From contig NZ_NEXS01000003.1 of the NCBI RefSeq assembly GCF_002810445.1, positions 124,001 through 188,000 on the forward strand: a stretch of DNA of 64,000 nt, given 5' to 3'. Below are positions 45,434-55,691 of this stretch, in pieces. Positions within the stretch are counted from its first letter, which is position 1; the number at the start of each line of letters is the position of its first letter. Below the pieces are notes generated by a model. That model did not search any database. It was not told where the DNA came from and was given only the letters and a program-made list of their open reading frames with translations. Made by a program: the position numbers and the translations under genes. This DNA comes from Advenella sp. S44. GTDB lineage: Bacteria; Pseudomonadota; Gammaproteobacteria; Burkholderiales; Burkholderiaceae_B.

Positions 45434-47071
45434 TTACGCCCAGGCGCGTGTCGAACTCGGTTTCTTTTTGCTGCGAGCAAAACCAGGTTTGTCTGAGCGT
45501 GCTGCGCGATCACCACCGAAGCCGCCGTCGGAACGGGTGCTAGGGCGAGGCTTGCGGGCCGGCGCAGGAGCGAACTCGGTGCGTGGCTTGCGCGTTGCCG
45601 GTGCTGCATCGGCTTTGACAAAACCGCTTTTTTCGGTACGTGGACGATCAGATGAAAACGGATTGCGCGACAGCGAAGTGGCTGCGCGGTCAATCAGTGA
45701 TTCACGAGGTGCGTCATAGCTGCGTGCCGGACGAGCGCGTTCGGAGCGTCCCTCGGCAGAGCGTGAATCTTCACGGGCGCCGTAGGAAGGGGCGCTGCCG
45801 CCTTTACGATGGCCAAACCCTGTGCGGGCGTGATCTTTCTCGCGCGAACCGCCACCTGGACGACCTTGACGCGAACCGTTAGGCTTGCCGCTGCGACCTT
45901 TGCCGCCGGCGCCGCGACCACTCTCGGCCGATTTGACCGGTTCCAGACCAGCAATGACCTCGGCAGGCATAGGCTGACCGGTGAACTGTTCGATACGGCG
46001 GATTTTATGACGTTCGCCATGGGTTGCCAGGGTAAATGCCTGACCGTTGCGACCGGCGCGGCCGGTACGGCCGATACGGTGAACGTAGTCTTCAGCCTGC
46101 ATGGGCAGGTCGAAATTGATAGCATGGCTGATGCCTTGCACGTCGATGCCGCGGGCGGCAACGTCGGTTGCAACCAGCACGCGCAGGCGACCTTTCTGCA
46201 GCATACCCAATGTGCGTGTACGCTGGCGCTGGTTCATATCGCCATGCAGCGCTGAAGCGGCAAAGCCTTCATCTTCCAGGCGTTCGGCCAGTGCGTCGGC
46301 ACCCCGTTTGGTTGATGTAAAGACAATGGCTTGATCCATGGAGGCATCACGCAGTAAATGACCCAGCAGGCGCAGCTTGTGGCCGCTGTCGTCTGCATAC
46401 AGCAGAGTCTGGGTAATGTTGGCGTGTTTCTGTTTCTGTCCGGCAATATCGATGCGCAGCGGATTGTTCAGCATATCAGCCGCCAGGCGGGCCACGGTGC
46501 CTTCAAACGTAGCGGAGAACATCAGTGTCTGACGATCATTCGGTGTCTGGGCAACAATGCTCTCGATATCTTCGATAAAGCCCATGTCCAGCATGCGGTC
46601 GGCTTCGTCCAGCACCAGGGTGTGAACGCGCGACAGGTTGACACGACGTGCATTCAGGTGATCGATAAGACGGCCGGGAGTCGCGACCAGTACGTCGACC
46701 CGACGCGACAGGGCTTTGATTTGCGCTCCATAAGGCATGCCGCCGACCACAGTGGCGATACGCAAATCGTCGATGCCGTTGCCATATGCCTTGGTGGCTT
46801 CTGCAACCTGCAGGGCCAGTTCACGGGTAGGAGTCAGGACCAGTACCTGCACGCCAACGCCTTTGTTGCCAGGCATGCCGGCAATGCGGTGTAATGAGGG
46901 CAGCATGAACGCTGCGGTTTTGCCACTGCCGGTTTGAGCAGAGACAATCAGATCCTTGCCTTCGAGGGCTTTGGGGATCGCTTCGGACTGGACGGGCGTA
47001 GGCTGTGTGAAGCCGGCCTTGTTCAGGGCAGCAAGTAGAATGGGTGAAAGACCCAGAGTATCAAATGACAT
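45434..47071 (-). CDS. rhlE: DEAD-box RNA helicase, RhlE-like
   Basis: This ATP-dependent RNA helicase acts in RNA turnover, ribosome assembly and cold adaptation. The 545-residue protein has AQTGSGKT, PTRELA, TPGR, DEAD, SAT and HRIGRTGRAG motifs in order over residues 1-370. A basic RG-, K- and S-rich disordered tail of about 165 residues follows and likely binds RNA. The start is ATG 47071; the open frame to 47251 is part of the leader. A promoter candidate at 47454-47482 implies a leader of about 375 bases, often a sign of post-transcriptional control. Confidence 0.93.
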   Translation of the reverse strand: MSFDTLGLSPILLAALNKAGFTQPTPVQSEAIPKALEGKDLIVSAQTGSGKTAAFMLPSLHRIAGMPGNKGVGVQVLVLTPTRELALQVAEATKAYGNGIDDLRIATVVGGMPYGAQIKALSRRVDVLVATPGRLIDHLNARRVNLSRVHTLVLDEADRMLDMGFIEDIESIVAQTPNDRQTLMFSATFEGTVARLAADMLNNPLRIDIAGQKQKHANITQTLLYADDSGHKLRLLGHLLRDASMDQAIVFTSTKRGADALAERLEDEGFAASALHGDMNQRQRTRTLGMLQKGRLRVLVATDVAARGIDVQGISHAINFDLPMQAEDYVHRIGRTGRAGRNGQAFTLATHGERHKIRRIEQFTGQPMPAEVIAGLEPVKSAESGRGAGGKGRSGKPNGSRQGRPGGGSREKDHARTGFGHRKGGSAPSYGAREDSRSAEGRSERARPARSYDAPRESLIDRAATSLSRNPFSSDRPRTEKSGFVKADAAPATRKPRTEFAPAPARKPRPSTRSDGGFGGDRAARSDKPGFARSKKKPSSTRAWA

Positions 47072-47453
47072 TTGTAATCCTAAGTAGGTGTCAGGCAAGG
47101 CCTGTTCATCAGGAGTGCAGAAGGCCATTGGTTCCGGTTGTGATGCTGGGCGATTGCATAAAAAACCCAGGCCGCGCGATGGAGATGACCATCGGCAAAC
47201 AGGACAAAACGACAATTCTGTCACGCAGCAAAGTCTTGCTGATATGCACAATGCATACCTGCACTTTACTGATCAGGATGAACAAACGAATGGGAAATAG
47301 CCAGACGAATCGTTGATCGGAGCATCGAGCCGACCGGATCAACCGTTGCATGACAGAGGAAATACGCATGCGGGTCTGGAGGTAGGAGCGATGATGGCTT
47401 TTGATTAATAAGCCAGGCAGCAAAAATAAATAGTTCTTGCTGCAAAGAATATG

Positions 47454-47482
47454 ATTATATAAGTGTTTTCCCTAGAAAGCAA
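47454..47482 (-). promoter_or_regulatory. Promoter of the DEAD-box helicase gene
   Basis: On the minus strand TTGCTT (47482-47477) and TATAAT (47459-47454) are exactly 17 bases apart. Transcription would begin near 47447, about 375 bases before the start codon. Confidence 0.7.
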
Positions 47483-47762
47483 GCATTATTATTGCAATAT
47501 CCAGCGGGTCGTGGTGCACACGGGTAAAAGACTGCCGCGCCGGGTCTGTTATCGCCGGTCTATTATTGAAGGCTGGCAAACCAGTAAAACAGAACAAAAT
47601 CAATACGCCGGCAAGTCAGCATACCGGTAAACCGCTAAGCAGTCAGAACGCCAGTAAGCGCGTGAGACCGTAAGACAAGCAAGCGAGTAGGCCAACACGC
47701 CCACCTCTGCCTCAGCGTCAGCTAAGCCCCCGCCCCAGCCTCGGCTGGTTCTGCGTCAGACG
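47483..47762. other. Intergenic stretch with degenerate short repeats
   Basis: Between about 47580 and 47690 variants of CCAGTAAAnCAGAAC recur (CCAGTAAAACAGAAC, CCGGCAAGTCAGCAT, CCAGTAAGCGCGTGA), and CGTCAG occurs three times near 47715-47765. No gene is supported. Confidence 0.45.
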
Positions 47763-48299
47763 TCAGGAATCGATAATTTGCTGCAGCGTTTGTTCGAAAA
47801 GGGTTTGCTGTGGCAGGGTTTGGTCAGGGTGATCAAAGAGCGCAGTAAACGACTGGGTGATGTCCCGGTGGTAGGCCTTGACATGCTGGCTGGTTTGCGC
47901 GCTGCGGCTTGGGACCGGTTGCAGCTCGTGGCTATCGGACACGCCGGCCGGCTCGCGTGGGACGCCCCAGATCGGGTTAGGGAAGTGTTTATCGTCGGCA
48001 AAGCGAGCAATGATGTGCCAATGGACATGCGGCACCATGTTGCCCAATTGGGCCAGATTGATTTTGTCGGGTTGAAAATGACGACGTTGCAGCGCTTCAA
48101 CCAGATAGACCGCGCTCATCAGGCTGCTGCGTTCGGTCTGATTCAGGTCTGTCATTTCCTGCGCATGGCGGTTCAGGATCACCCGGGTAAAGGCCGGATA
48201 ATCGGCCTGCTGCGCATCGACGACCCGCAAAAAGGCGTTGCGAAACAGCACGGCGCCCCCATCGCTGTTACATAGCGGACAATCGGTATGGGCGGTCAT
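47763..48299 (-). CDS. HIT family hydrolase
   Basis: HIT proteins hydrolyse or transfer nucleoside phosphates. The histidine triad HVHWHIIARF is near residue 91, and CPLC near the N-terminus could bind zinc. At 178 residues it is longer than HinT-type proteins, with a C-terminal Gln/Thr-rich extension. It follows trpC by 34 bases and may be co-transcribed with the trp genes. The substrate is unknown. Confidence 0.88.
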   Translation of the reverse strand: MTAHTDCPLCNSDGGAVLFRNAFLRVVDAQQADYPAFTRVILNRHAQEMTDLNQTERSSLMSAVYLVEALQRRHFQPDKINLAQLGNMVPHVHWHIIARFADDKHFPNPIWGVPREPAGVSDSHELQPVPSRSAQTSQHVKAYHRDITQSFTALFDHPDQTLPQQTLFEQTLQQIIDS

Positions 48300-48333
48300 G
48301 ACAAGGGCTCTCCTGAATATACTGTGTGGCGGT

Positions 48334-49128
48334 TTAGTGATTCACAAGGAATGACGCGAGCGTCATGCCAGGATCGGTTTCCCGCATGAATGCTTCGCCT
48401 ATCAGAAAGCCATAAACCCCACTGTCCTGCATGCGACGCACGTCGTCCGGCGAGTGGATGCCACTTTCCGTAATTACGAAATGGCCCTCGGGAATATGGG
48501 CAAGCAGATCCAGTGTGGTCTGCAGGGTTGTCTCGAAGGTTCGCAGATTGCGGTTATTGATGCCGATGAGTGACGATTTCATGTCAAGTGCAATATCCAG
48601 CTCGGCCCGGTCGTGCACTTCAATCAGGACGTCCATGTCCAGTTCCTGCGCCACGGCTTCCATTTCCTTGAGCTGGTCGGCGGGCAGGGCGGCAACGATC
48701 AGCAGGATGCAGTCAGCGCCCAGCGCACGGGCATTGATGACCTGATAAGGGTCGATCATGAAGTCTTTGCGCAGCACTGGTAGCGGGCAGGCGGCGCGTG
48801 CCTGGCGCAGATAGTCGCTGGATCCCTGGAAAAACTGCACATCGGTAAGCACAGACAGGCAGGTGGCGCCATGGGCGGCATAGGTATGGGCAATTTCGGC
48901 CGCGTTGAAATTGGGTCGGATCACGCCTTTTGATGGCGAGGCTTTTTTGACTTCAGCAATCACGGCGGTTTTCTGTTGTTTGATTTTTTCACGCAACGCA
49001 TTGGCAAAACCGCGAACATCCTTGCGAGCCTGGGCTTCGCGCAGCAAATCGGCCTCGCTGCGGAACTGGCGTTGCATGGCGACTTCTTCTTTTTTTACAT
49101 TGAGAATTTGTTCGAGAATATCGTTCAT
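48334..49128 (-). CDS. trpC: Indole-3-glycerol phosphate synthase TrpC
   Basis: TrpC closes the indole ring from CdRP. The 264-residue monofunctional barrel has [29 protein letters not shown] and ESGIHSPDD, all typical. It is not fused to TrpF. It overlaps trpD by 4 bases (ATGA) and ends the trpEGDC group. trpF, trpB and trpA are not in this window, in line with the split trp operons of related bacteria. Confidence 0.97.
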   Translation of the reverse strand: MNDILEQILNVKKEEVAMQRQFRSEADLLREAQARKDVRGFANALREKIKQQKTAVIAEVKKASPSKGVIRPNFNAAEIAHTYAAHGATCLSVLTDVQFFQGSSDYLRQARAACPLPVLRKDFMIDPYQVINARALGADCILLIVAALPADQLKEMEAVAQELDMDVLIEVHDRAELDIALDMKSSLIGINNRNLRTFETTLQTTLDLLAHIPEGHFVITESGIHSPDDVRRMQDSGVYGFLIGEAFMRETDPGMTLASFLVNH

Positions 49129-50156
49129 GATGTGAACTTCCTGGTATAGGCACGGAATGTTTCTAATTTATCACGAGCAGCGCCGGATTTGATCAGTTCG
49201 CGTGCTTTATTGATCCCATCCTGTATGGTGGCAGCCTGATTGCCGGCGTAGAGGGCCAGACCGGCATTGAGCACGACGATGTCACGGGCCGTGCCCGCAT
49301 CATTGTTCAATGCACTCATGACCAGGTCGCGTGACTCTTCCTTGTTGCTGACCGTAATGCTGCGAGTGGAGACCATTTGCATGTTGAAATCTTCCGGATG
49401 GATTTCGTATTCGGTCACTTTGCCATTCTTGAGTTCGCCAACCATTGTTGCGGCGCCCAGCGAGGCTTCGTCCAGATTATCTTTGCCATGAACGATCAGC
49501 ACATGTTTGGAGCCCAGTTGCTGCAGTACGCGGACCTGGATGCCGACCAGGTCCGGATGAAACACGCCCATGAGCTGGTTGCCGGCACCGGCCGGGTTGG
49601 TTAGCGGTCCCAGTATATTGAAGATGGTTCGCACAGCGAGCATCTTGCGTATTTCCCCCACGTTTTTTATGCTGCCGTGGTGCGCCGGTGCATACATGAA
49701 GCCGATGCCGGTTTGTTCTACGCATTCGGCAACCTGCTCGGGCGTCAGGGCCAGATTGATACCCAGCGCTTCCAGTACATCAGCGCTGCCTGAAGACGAT
49801 GATGAACTGCGATTGCCGTGCTTGGCAATACGCACGCCGCCGGCAGCGGCAACGAACATGGCCGTGGTGGAAATGTTGAAAGTGTGGCTGGCGTCGCCGC
49901 CGGTGCCGCACATATCGAGCAGGTCGTCGGGGTCGCTGATCTTGACCGGAGTGGCAAATTCCCGCATCACGGTAGCGGCCGCGGTAATTTCGCCGACGGT
50001 TTCTTTTTTGACGCGCAACCCCATGAGCAGGGCGCTGGCAATCGGCAACGGCACTTCGCCGCGCATCAGCTGGCGCATCAGGTACAGCATTTCGTCATGG
50101 AAAATTTCGCGATGTTCAATGCAGCGCGTGAGCGCGTCTGTGTAGGAAATGCTCAT
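49125..50156 (-). CDS. trpD: Anthranilate phosphoribosyltransferase TrpD
   Basis: TrpD joins anthranilate with [18 protein letters not shown] is the phosphate-binding loop and KHGNRS followed by a six-serine run and [10 protein letters not shown] is the anthranilate and metal region; the serine run is unusual, since most homologues have a Val or Ala there. The 343-residue length is normal. It overlaps both trpG and trpC by 4 bases. Confidence 0.97.
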   Translation of the reverse strand: MSISYTDALTRCIEHREIFHDEMLYLMRQLMRGEVPLPIASALLMGLRVKKETVGEITAAATVMREFATPVKISDPDDLLDMCGTGGDASHTFNISTTAMFVAAAGGVRIAKHGNRSSSSSSGSADVLEALGINLALTPEQVAECVEQTGIGFMYAPAHHGSIKNVGEIRKMLAVRTIFNILGPLTNPAGAGNQLMGVFHPDLVGIQVRVLQQLGSKHVLIVHGKDNLDEASLGAATMVGELKNGKVTEYEIHPEDFNMQMVSTRSITVSNKEESRDLVMSALNNDAGTARDIVVLNAGLALYAGNQAATIQDGINKARELIKSGAARDKLETFRAYTRKFTS

Positions 50157-50722
50157 GGGTGGATGTCCAGAAAGTTTTGCAACAGGGCATGGCCATGTTC
50201 GCTAAGGATAGATTCGGGGTGGTACTGCACACCATAAACCGGCAGGGAGGTATGCTCCACGGCCATGATTTCTCCATCGGCCGTTTCAGCCGTAATGCGC
50301 AGGCATTCGGGCAGAGAGTGACGTTCGATCGCCAGCGAATGATAGCGGATCACGGTATGCGGTGAAGGAATGCCGCGAAACAGCGCAGATCCGTCGTGGG
50401 TAATTTCCGATGTCTTGCCGTGCATGATTTGCTTGGCGCGGATGATGTTTCCGCCAAAAGCCACGCCAATGGATTGGTGGCCCAGGCATACGCCCAGCAC
50501 CGGTATTTTGCCGGCAAAGTGTTTGATCAGTTCAACTGATATGCCTGCTTGTGCTGGCGAGCAAGGTCCCGGAGAGACGCAAAGACGTTCGGGGTTGAGC
50601 GCGGCAATCTCATCGACTGTCATTTGGTCATTACGCACCACGTGGACGTCCTGTCCCAGTTCGCCAAAATATTGCACCAGATTATAGGTAAACGAATCGT
50701 AATTATCGAGCATGAGCAGCAT
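50153..50722 (-). CDS. trpG: Anthranilate synthase glutaminase subunit TrpG
   Basis: TrpG supplies ammonia to TrpE. The 189-residue class I amidotransferase has the nucleophile in [10 protein letters not shown] and the His-Glu pair in [25 protein letters not shown] at the N-terminus is typical. It is separate from TrpD, unlike in enterobacteria. As in some relatives it may also serve PabB, but only trpE is adjacent, 9 bases upstream. Confidence 0.96.
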   Translation of the reverse strand: MLLMLDNYDSFTYNLVQYFGELGQDVHVVRNDQMTVDEIAALNPERLCVSPGPCSPAQAGISVELIKHFAGKIPVLGVCLGHQSIGVAFGGNIIRAKQIMHGKTSEITHDGSALFRGIPSPHTVIRYHSLAIERHSLPECLRITAETADGEIMAVEHTSLPVYGVQYHPESILSEHGHALLQNFLDIHP

Positions 50723-50731
50723 GACAGTTCC

Positions 50732-52255
50732 TCAGATGGGTTGATCCAGACCGTATTGCACCTGTTCGGCGGCGCGCAGCACGGCGCGGGCCTTGGCCTC
50801 GGTTTCTTGCCATTCTTTTTCGGGGTCGGAATCGGCCACGATGCCGGCGGCAGCCTGCACATAGAGCATGCCGTTTTTAATAACGCCGGTGCGGATCGCG
50901 ATGGCCACATCCATGGTGCCGTTGTAGCTCAGATAACCGGCGGCGCCGCCATAGATGCCACGGCGTACGGGCTCCAGTTCATCAATGAGTTCCATGGCCC
51001 GCACTTTGGGTGCGCCGGTCAGGGTGCCGGCGGGAAAGCTGGCGCGCAGTACATCGATGGCGTCCATCCCTGGCTTGAGAATGCCCTTGACGTTGGACAC
51101 CAGATGCATCACGTGTGAATAGCGTTCAATGGCCATCTGGTCGGTCACTTGCACAGAGCCGGTTTCGGCAACGCGGCCCACATCATTGCGGGCCAGATCG
51201 ATCAGCATGACGTGTTCGGCGACCTCCTTGGGATCGGCGCGCAGCTCGTCGGCCAATGTCGCATCTTCTTCGGGCGTTTCACCGCGCTTGCGCGTGCCGG
51301 CAAGCGGGCGAATGGTGATGGCGGTTTTCTCTTCGGCATTCTCGGTGAATGTTTCCTGGCGCACCAGAATTTCCGGTGACGAGCCCACGACATGAAAGTC
51401 ACCGAAGTTCCAGAAATACATGTAGGGAGAAGGGTTCAGGGAGCGCAGGGCGCGATAGAGCGACAGCGGTGAATCCCGGAAGGGCTTGGCAATAACCTGT
51501 CCGACCTGGACCTGCATCAGGTCGCCCGCAGCGATATATTCCTTGGCCTGGAGCACAGCCTTCAGATAATCCTCTTTCTTGAAGTCGCGAATTTCTGTTG
51601 TTTGCAGGCTGGGCAGGCTGTAGGGAATTTCGACCGGATGGCGCAGTCGTGCGCGCAGTTCAAGCAAGCGTTTCTGCGCCTTGCTGTAGCTTTCGGGCTC
51701 ATTCGGATCGGCGTAAATCATCAGGTAAGTGCGGCCGATGACATTATCGACAATGACCAGCTCGTCCACCTGCATCAGCATGATGTCGGGCACGCCTTCT
51801 TTCTGCCCATGAGGGAACGGCTTGACGTTGGGGCCCAGGGACGGCTCGATATGACGGATGGTATCGTAGCCGAAATAGCCGGCCAGGCCGCCGGCAAAAC
51901 GGGGAATGCCAGGGCGCAGGGCGACCTTGATGCGTTTTTTGAATTCCTGGATGAAAGTCAGCGGATCGCCCCGATAGGTTTCGGTCACTTCGTCGTTGGT
52001 CAGCACTTCGGTCAAATCGCCGGTAGCGCGGATGACTGTTTTGGCCGGCAGGCCGATAAAAGAATAGCGGCCGAATTGCTCGCCCCCGACGACCGATTCG
52101 AGCAGGCAGGTCATGCGACCGGCTTCTTTGCCGGTATGGGCCAGTTTCAGGTAGATACCAAGTGTGGTATCCAGATCTGCATAGGTTTCCTTGATGATCG
52201 GGATGCGGTTGAAACCCTGGGCCGCGAGTGCGTTAAATTCAATTTCAGTCATCAT
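50732..52255 (-). CDS. trpE: Anthranilate synthase component I TrpE
   Basis: TrpE converts chorismate to anthranilate. The 507-residue protein has the tryptophan-binding LLES motif near residue 50 (CLLESVVGG), which marks feedback inhibition, and the catalytic region RPLAGTRKRG, LIDLARNDVGRV and AGIVADSDPEKEW. Start ATG 52255 is followed by ATG 52252. Upstream lie a terminator and a Trp-rich leader peptide, so expression is probably attenuated by charged tRNA-Trp. Confidence 0.97.
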   Translation of the reverse strand: MMTEIEFNALAAQGFNRIPIIKETYADLDTTLGIYLKLAHTGKEAGRMTCLLESVVGGEQFGRYSFIGLPAKTVIRATGDLTEVLTNDEVTETYRGDPLTFIQEFKKRIKVALRPGIPRFAGGLAGYFGYDTIRHIEPSLGPNVKPFPHGQKEGVPDIMLMQVDELVIVDNVIGRTYLMIYADPNEPESYSKAQKRLLELRARLRHPVEIPYSLPSLQTTEIRDFKKEDYLKAVLQAKEYIAAGDLMQVQVGQVIAKPFRDSPLSLYRALRSLNPSPYMYFWNFGDFHVVGSSPEILVRQETFTENAEEKTAITIRPLAGTRKRGETPEEDATLADELRADPKEVAEHVMLIDLARNDVGRVAETGSVQVTDQMAIERYSHVMHLVSNVKGILKPGMDAIDVLRASFPAGTLTGAPKVRAMELIDELEPVRRGIYGGAAGYLSYNGTMDVAIAIRTGVIKNGMLYVQAAAGIVADSDPEKEWQETEAKARAVLRAAEQVQYGLDQPI

Positions 52256-52296
52256 AACGGTCTCTGTTTGTGTTTTCCTGAATGACCGGGCAGATG

Positions 52297-52335
52297 CAAA
52301 AATACCCGGTCCTGTTTTAAGGGATTACCGGGTAT
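52297..52335 (-). terminator. trp attenuator terminator
   Basis: On the minus strand ATACCCGGT (52335-52327) pairs perfectly with ACCGGGTAT (52310-52302), followed by TTTTT (52302-52298), 42 bases before trpE. It lies within the trpE leader, after a Trp-rich leader peptide. A separate hairpin, CGGATGC (52383-52377) with GCATCCG (52364-52358), lies between the two. Confidence 0.88.
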
Positions 52336-52390
52336 TGTGCGTACTGACTACGAATTTCGGATGCGCAAAAAAAACGGCATCCGGAACAGT

Positions 52391-52438
52391 CTAATGAGTG
52401 ACACTCCCGGCAGACGAACGCCACCAGCGCCAATACAT
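52391..52438 (-). CDS. trpL: trp operon leader peptide TrpL
   Basis: A 15-codon frame encodes MYWRWWRSSAGSVTH with three tryptophans in four positions, and ends at TAG 52391-52393, before the attenuator hairpins. An in-frame ATG at 52447 would add three residues. No strong ribosome site is visible. Ribosome stalling at the Trp codons would favour antitermination and trpE expression when tryptophan is scarce. Confidence 0.85.
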   Translation of the reverse strand: MYWRWWRSSAGSVTH

Positions 52439-52479
52439 GGCAACCATAGCAGAACGGGCATAAAGGGAGCTTGCAGTCA

Positions 52480-53184
52480 TTACGTTAATAAATCAGGTTG
52501 GTCTGCCGATGCGTTGTGGCGTTCAATCCACTGGGCCGCCTCGACGATAGTCTCTACTATATCATTGACTTTCAGGTTTTGTACACTGTTTCCTTCGTTA
52601 TAACCATAAGGAACAATGAGAACAGGCATGCCCGCCGCTTGCGCCGCCTGGGCGTCGTTGATGGAGTCGCCGATGAAAACGCACTCTTTGGGTTCGGCTT
52701 GCAGCAGAAGGCACGCATGCAGTACCGGGCCGGCATCCGGCTTGCGGGTTGGGCAGGTGTCGCCCGATACGACAGCATCGAAAAATGATCGCAGGCCGGT
52801 TTGAATGAGCAATTGTTCGGTAAAGACCGTAGGCTTGTTGGTCACCACCGCCAGCAGAATGCCTGCCGTTTTCAGGGCTTTGAGTCCATCTATGACCCCG
52901 TCAAATAGCGTGGCCCGGTCGCCGTTGACCAGATGGTACGCATCGACGAAATGCTCGCGGGCAACGACGAATGCCTCTGTGGTGACAATGGCCTGGTCGT
53001 CACCCCCCGTCATGGCGCGACGCACCAGATGATCGATGCCTTTGCCGACAAACTGGGCAATCCGTTCCTGGTGTAGTTGTGGCAGCCCGAGCTTGACGCG
53101 CATGGCATTGGCTGCCTGCGCCAGATCGGGAATGGAGTCGACCAGTGTGCCGTCAAGGTCGAGCAGGGCGGCGCGGATACTCAT
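52480..53184 (-). CDS. gph: Phosphoglycolate phosphatase Gph (HAD family)
   Basis: Gph removes phosphate from 2-phosphoglycolate, formed during DNA repair or oxygenase side reactions. The HAD motifs are [11 protein letters not shown] (nucleophile Asp), VVTNKPT and [12 protein letters not shown]. The 234-residue length is usual. It overlaps rpe by 4 bases and precedes the trp leader, the order rpe-gph-trp seen in related bacteria. Confidence 0.93.
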   Translation of the reverse strand: MSIRAALLDLDGTLVDSIPDLAQAANAMRVKLGLPQLHQERIAQFVGKGIDHLVRRAMTGGDDQAIVTTEAFVVAREHFVDAYHLVNGDRATLFDGVIDGLKALKTAGILLAVVTNKPTVFTEQLLIQTGLRSFFDAVVSGDTCPTRKPDAGPVLHACLLLQAEPKECVFIGDSINDAQAAQAAGMPVLIVPYGYNEGNSVQNLKVNDIVETIVEAAQWIERHNASADQPDLLT

Positions 53185-53876
53185 GACCGGTTGACTCCGG
53201 CAATCTGTTTACGCATATCGGTAATGACCGCTGCATAGTCCTGCTGACCGAAGATGGCCGATCCGGCCACAAAGGTATCGGCACCGGCTTCGTATATGCT
53301 TGCAATGTTGTCGGTTTTGACGCCGCCGTCCACTTCAAGAAGAATGGTGTTGCCGGTTTTTTCCTGCCAGGCGTCAATGCGCTGGCGCGTAGCGCGCAGT
53401 TTATCCAGAGTGGCGGGAATGAACGACTGCCCGCCGAATCCCGGGTTGACCGACATGAGCAGGATCAGGTCAAGCCGATCCATGACATGATCGAGCACGG
53501 ACAGCGGCGTTGCCGGATTCAGTACCAGTCCGGCCTTGCAGCCATTGTCGCGGATCAGCGAAAGCGACCTGTCCACATGGCGCGAGGCTTCCGGATGAAA
53601 CGAAATGATATTGGCGCCCGCCTGGGCAAATTGCGGGATCAGGTCATCTACCGGTTCACACATCAGATGCACATCGATAGGCGCGTCAGTACAGGGGCGG
53701 ATCGCCTTGCACACCATGGGACCGATAGTCAGATTTGGGACATAATGATTGTCCATGACATCAAAATGAATCCAGTCGGCACCAGCGTCGATCACGTTTC
53801 TGACTTCTTCCCCCAGACGGGAAAAATCGGCTGACAGAATGCTGGGGGCGATGCGGGTAACGGGTTGTAATTCCAT
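53181..53876 (-). CDS. rpe: Ribulose-phosphate 3-epimerase Rpe
   Basis: Rpe interconverts ribulose 5-phosphate and xylulose 5-phosphate in the pentose phosphate pathway. The 231-residue barrel has [43 protein letters not shown] and [10 protein letters not shown], with the metal-binding and catalytic residues in place. I start at ATG 53876 in the usual context; the open frame continues to 53939. It is divergent from apaG. Confidence 0.96.
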   Translation of the reverse strand: MELQPVTRIAPSILSADFSRLGEEVRNVIDAGADWIHFDVMDNHYVPNLTIGPMVCKAIRPCTDAPIDVHLMCEPVDDLIPQFAQAGANIISFHPEASRHVDRSLSLIRDNGCKAGLVLNPATPLSVLDHVMDRLDLILLMSVNPGFGGQSFIPATLDKLRATRQRIDAWQEKTGNTILLEVDGGVKTDNIASIYEAGADTFVAGSAIFGQQDYAAVITDMRKQIAGVNRS

Positions 53877-53970
53877 GACAGCGTTTTTCTCCTGTAAGGG
53901 GGCGCACGAAGTACAATGAAGTTCTATTATTCCATACAAACACGTTTAGCTTTCCGAGGATCCGGCACGA

Positions 53971-54342
53971 ATGGTAAATACAATGACGGTGGAAGTCACC
54001 CCGCGTTATCTCGAAGAACAGTCCGACCCGTCCCGCTCGCAGTATGTCTTTGCCTATACCGTGAGAATCCGCAACACCGGTACAACGGCCGCCCAGGTCA
54101 TCAGTCGCCACTGGGTCATTACCGATGGTGATGAAAAAACCCATGAGGTGCGCGGGCTGGGCATCGTCGGCGAGCAGCCGCTTATCGCTGCTGGCGATAT
54201 GTATGAGTACACCAGCGGCTGTCCGCTAAATACCCCCTTTGGCACCATGAAGGGCAGCTTTCATTGCGTGGGTGAGAACGGCGTGCCGTTTGATGTGGGC
54301 ATCCCAGAATTCGTCCTGTCGCTGCCCCGAACGCTGCACTGA
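53971..54342 (+). CDS. apaG: ApaG protein (Co2+/Mg2+ efflux-associated, FN3-like fold)
   Basis: ApaG is a small immunoglobulin-like fold protein with a loosely defined role, linked in enterobacteria to cation resistance and to the apaH region. The 123-residue protein has YVFAYTVRIRNTG, RHWVITDGDEKTHEVRG and the GIVGEQPLIAAGDMYEYTSG signature. ATG 53971 is used; ATG 53983 is an alternative. mltA follows after 65 bases. Confidence 0.95.
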   Translation: MVNTMTVEVTPRYLEEQSDPSRSQYVFAYTVRIRNTGTTAAQVISRHWVITDGDEKTHEVRGLGIVGEQPLIAAGDMYEYTSGCPLNTPFGTMKGSFHCVGENGVPFDVGIPEFVLSLPRTLH

Positions 54343-54407
54343 TCGGCCACGGCGAGTGCCAGGATGGTTGGACTTGTCTTTCATTATTTGTCTGGGTAAA
54401 TGTAAAC

Positions 54408-55691
54408 ATGAAAAATTCGCAAAAGCGCACTCCGTTCTGGCCAGTGGCTCTTGCCACCCTTGCCCTGATGGCAGGTTGCGCAACGCAAAAAGCGGGCGAC
54501 CCCGCGTCGCAGGCGCCGTTTTCCATGACGGCCCCGCTGTCGGTGCCTGACATCTCCACTTTTGCGGCAACGCCGGCGCGACCGCTAGCCGGACAATATC
54601 ATCAGGTCAACTGGTCATCGTTGCCCGGATGGAATCAAGATGATGCTCGCCACTTGTGGCTGACCTTTTATAACAACTGTCGTGGCCTGATGCGGCCCGT
54701 CAGCGGCTCCAAGACCATGCCCGCACGCGCAACGCCTGCCGTGTGGCAGCCAGTGTGCCAGGCGGCTGCCCAATCTGGCATTGATCCGCACAGCGATGAC
54801 GCGGCCACGGTCAAAGCGTTTCTGGAGCAGCATTTGCAACCCTGGCAAGTGACAGAAAACGGTAAATCTTCCAATACCGTGACGGGCTATTATGAGCCCG
54901 TGGTGCATGGTTCCCGTTCGCAGGGGGGCCGATACCAGTGGCCCATGTATGCGGTTCCTGATGATCTACTGACCATTGACCTGGGCCAGCAGTATCCCGA
55001 ACTGGCAGGAAAGCGCATCCGCGGCAAGCTCTCGGGCAATAGCGTTGTGCCCTATGATACGCGGTCGCAGATCGGGCAGCGCGATAGCAAGCCGCCGGTG
55101 ATTGTGTGGCTGGATGATCCGGTCGAAGCGTTTTTCCTGCAGGTGCAGGGCTCGGGCCGGGTACGGCTGGACGATGGCAGCACGATTCGCCTGGCCTATG
55201 CCAACCATAATGGGCGCCCCTACAGCTCAATCGGCAAGTGGCTGGCCGACAAGGGCGAGCTGCCACTGGCACAGGCCAATATGCAAAACATCAAGGCTTG
55301 GGCCAAGGCCAATCCAGACCGGATCGATGAAATGCTCAACATCAACCAGGCTATGGTGTTCTTCCGTGAAGAGGCGTTGCCTGACGAGGCGGCCGGCCCC
55401 AAGGGCGCCTATGGTATCCCGCTGGTGGCTGAGCGCTCTGTCGCCGTGGACCCCGCTTACGTGCCATTGGGCAGCCCACTTTTTCTGGCAACCACACGCC
55501 CTCACTCTAAGCAGCCCATGCAGCGCGTGGTGTTCGCCCAGGATACCGGGGCGGCGATCAAAGGCGTGGCAAGAACAGACTTTTTCTGGGGATCAGGTGA
55601 TGCGGCCGGCGAGCTGGCCGGTCGCATGAAACAGCCTGGCCAGATCTGGATTCTATGGCCGCGCGCTGCGGGAGCACCGGAGGCGCGATGA
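54408..55691 (+). CDS. mltA: Membrane-bound lytic murein transglycosylase A
   Basis: MltA is an outer-membrane lipoprotein that cleaves peptidoglycan glycan strands. The lipobox is LMAGC with Cys24 as the lipidation site. The 3D barrel domain carries TGYYEPVVHGSRSQGG near residue 165, and the catalytic aspartate lies in FAQDTGAAIKG. The 427-residue length is close to the family. It overlaps the UbiH-family gene by 4 bases. Confidence 0.95.
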   Translation: MKNSQKRTPFWPVALATLALMAGCATQKAGDPASQAPFSMTAPLSVPDISTFAATPARPLAGQYHQVNWSSLPGWNQDDARHLWLTFYNNCRGLMRPVSGSKTMPARATPAVWQPVCQAAAQSGIDPHSDDAATVKAFLEQHLQPWQVTENGKSSNTVTGYYEPVVHGSRSQGGRYQWPMYAVPDDLLTIDLGQQYPELAGKRIRGKLSGNSVVPYDTRSQIGQRDSKPPVIVWLDDPVEAFFLQVQGSGRVRLDDGSTIRLAYANHNGRPYSSIGKWLADKGELPLAQANMQNIKAWAKANPDRIDEMLNINQAMVFFREEALPDEAAGPKGAYGIPLVAERSVAVDPAYVPLGSPLFLATTRPHSKQPMQRVVFAQDTGAAIKGVARTDFFWGSGDAAGELAGRMKQPGQIWILWPRAAGAPEAR

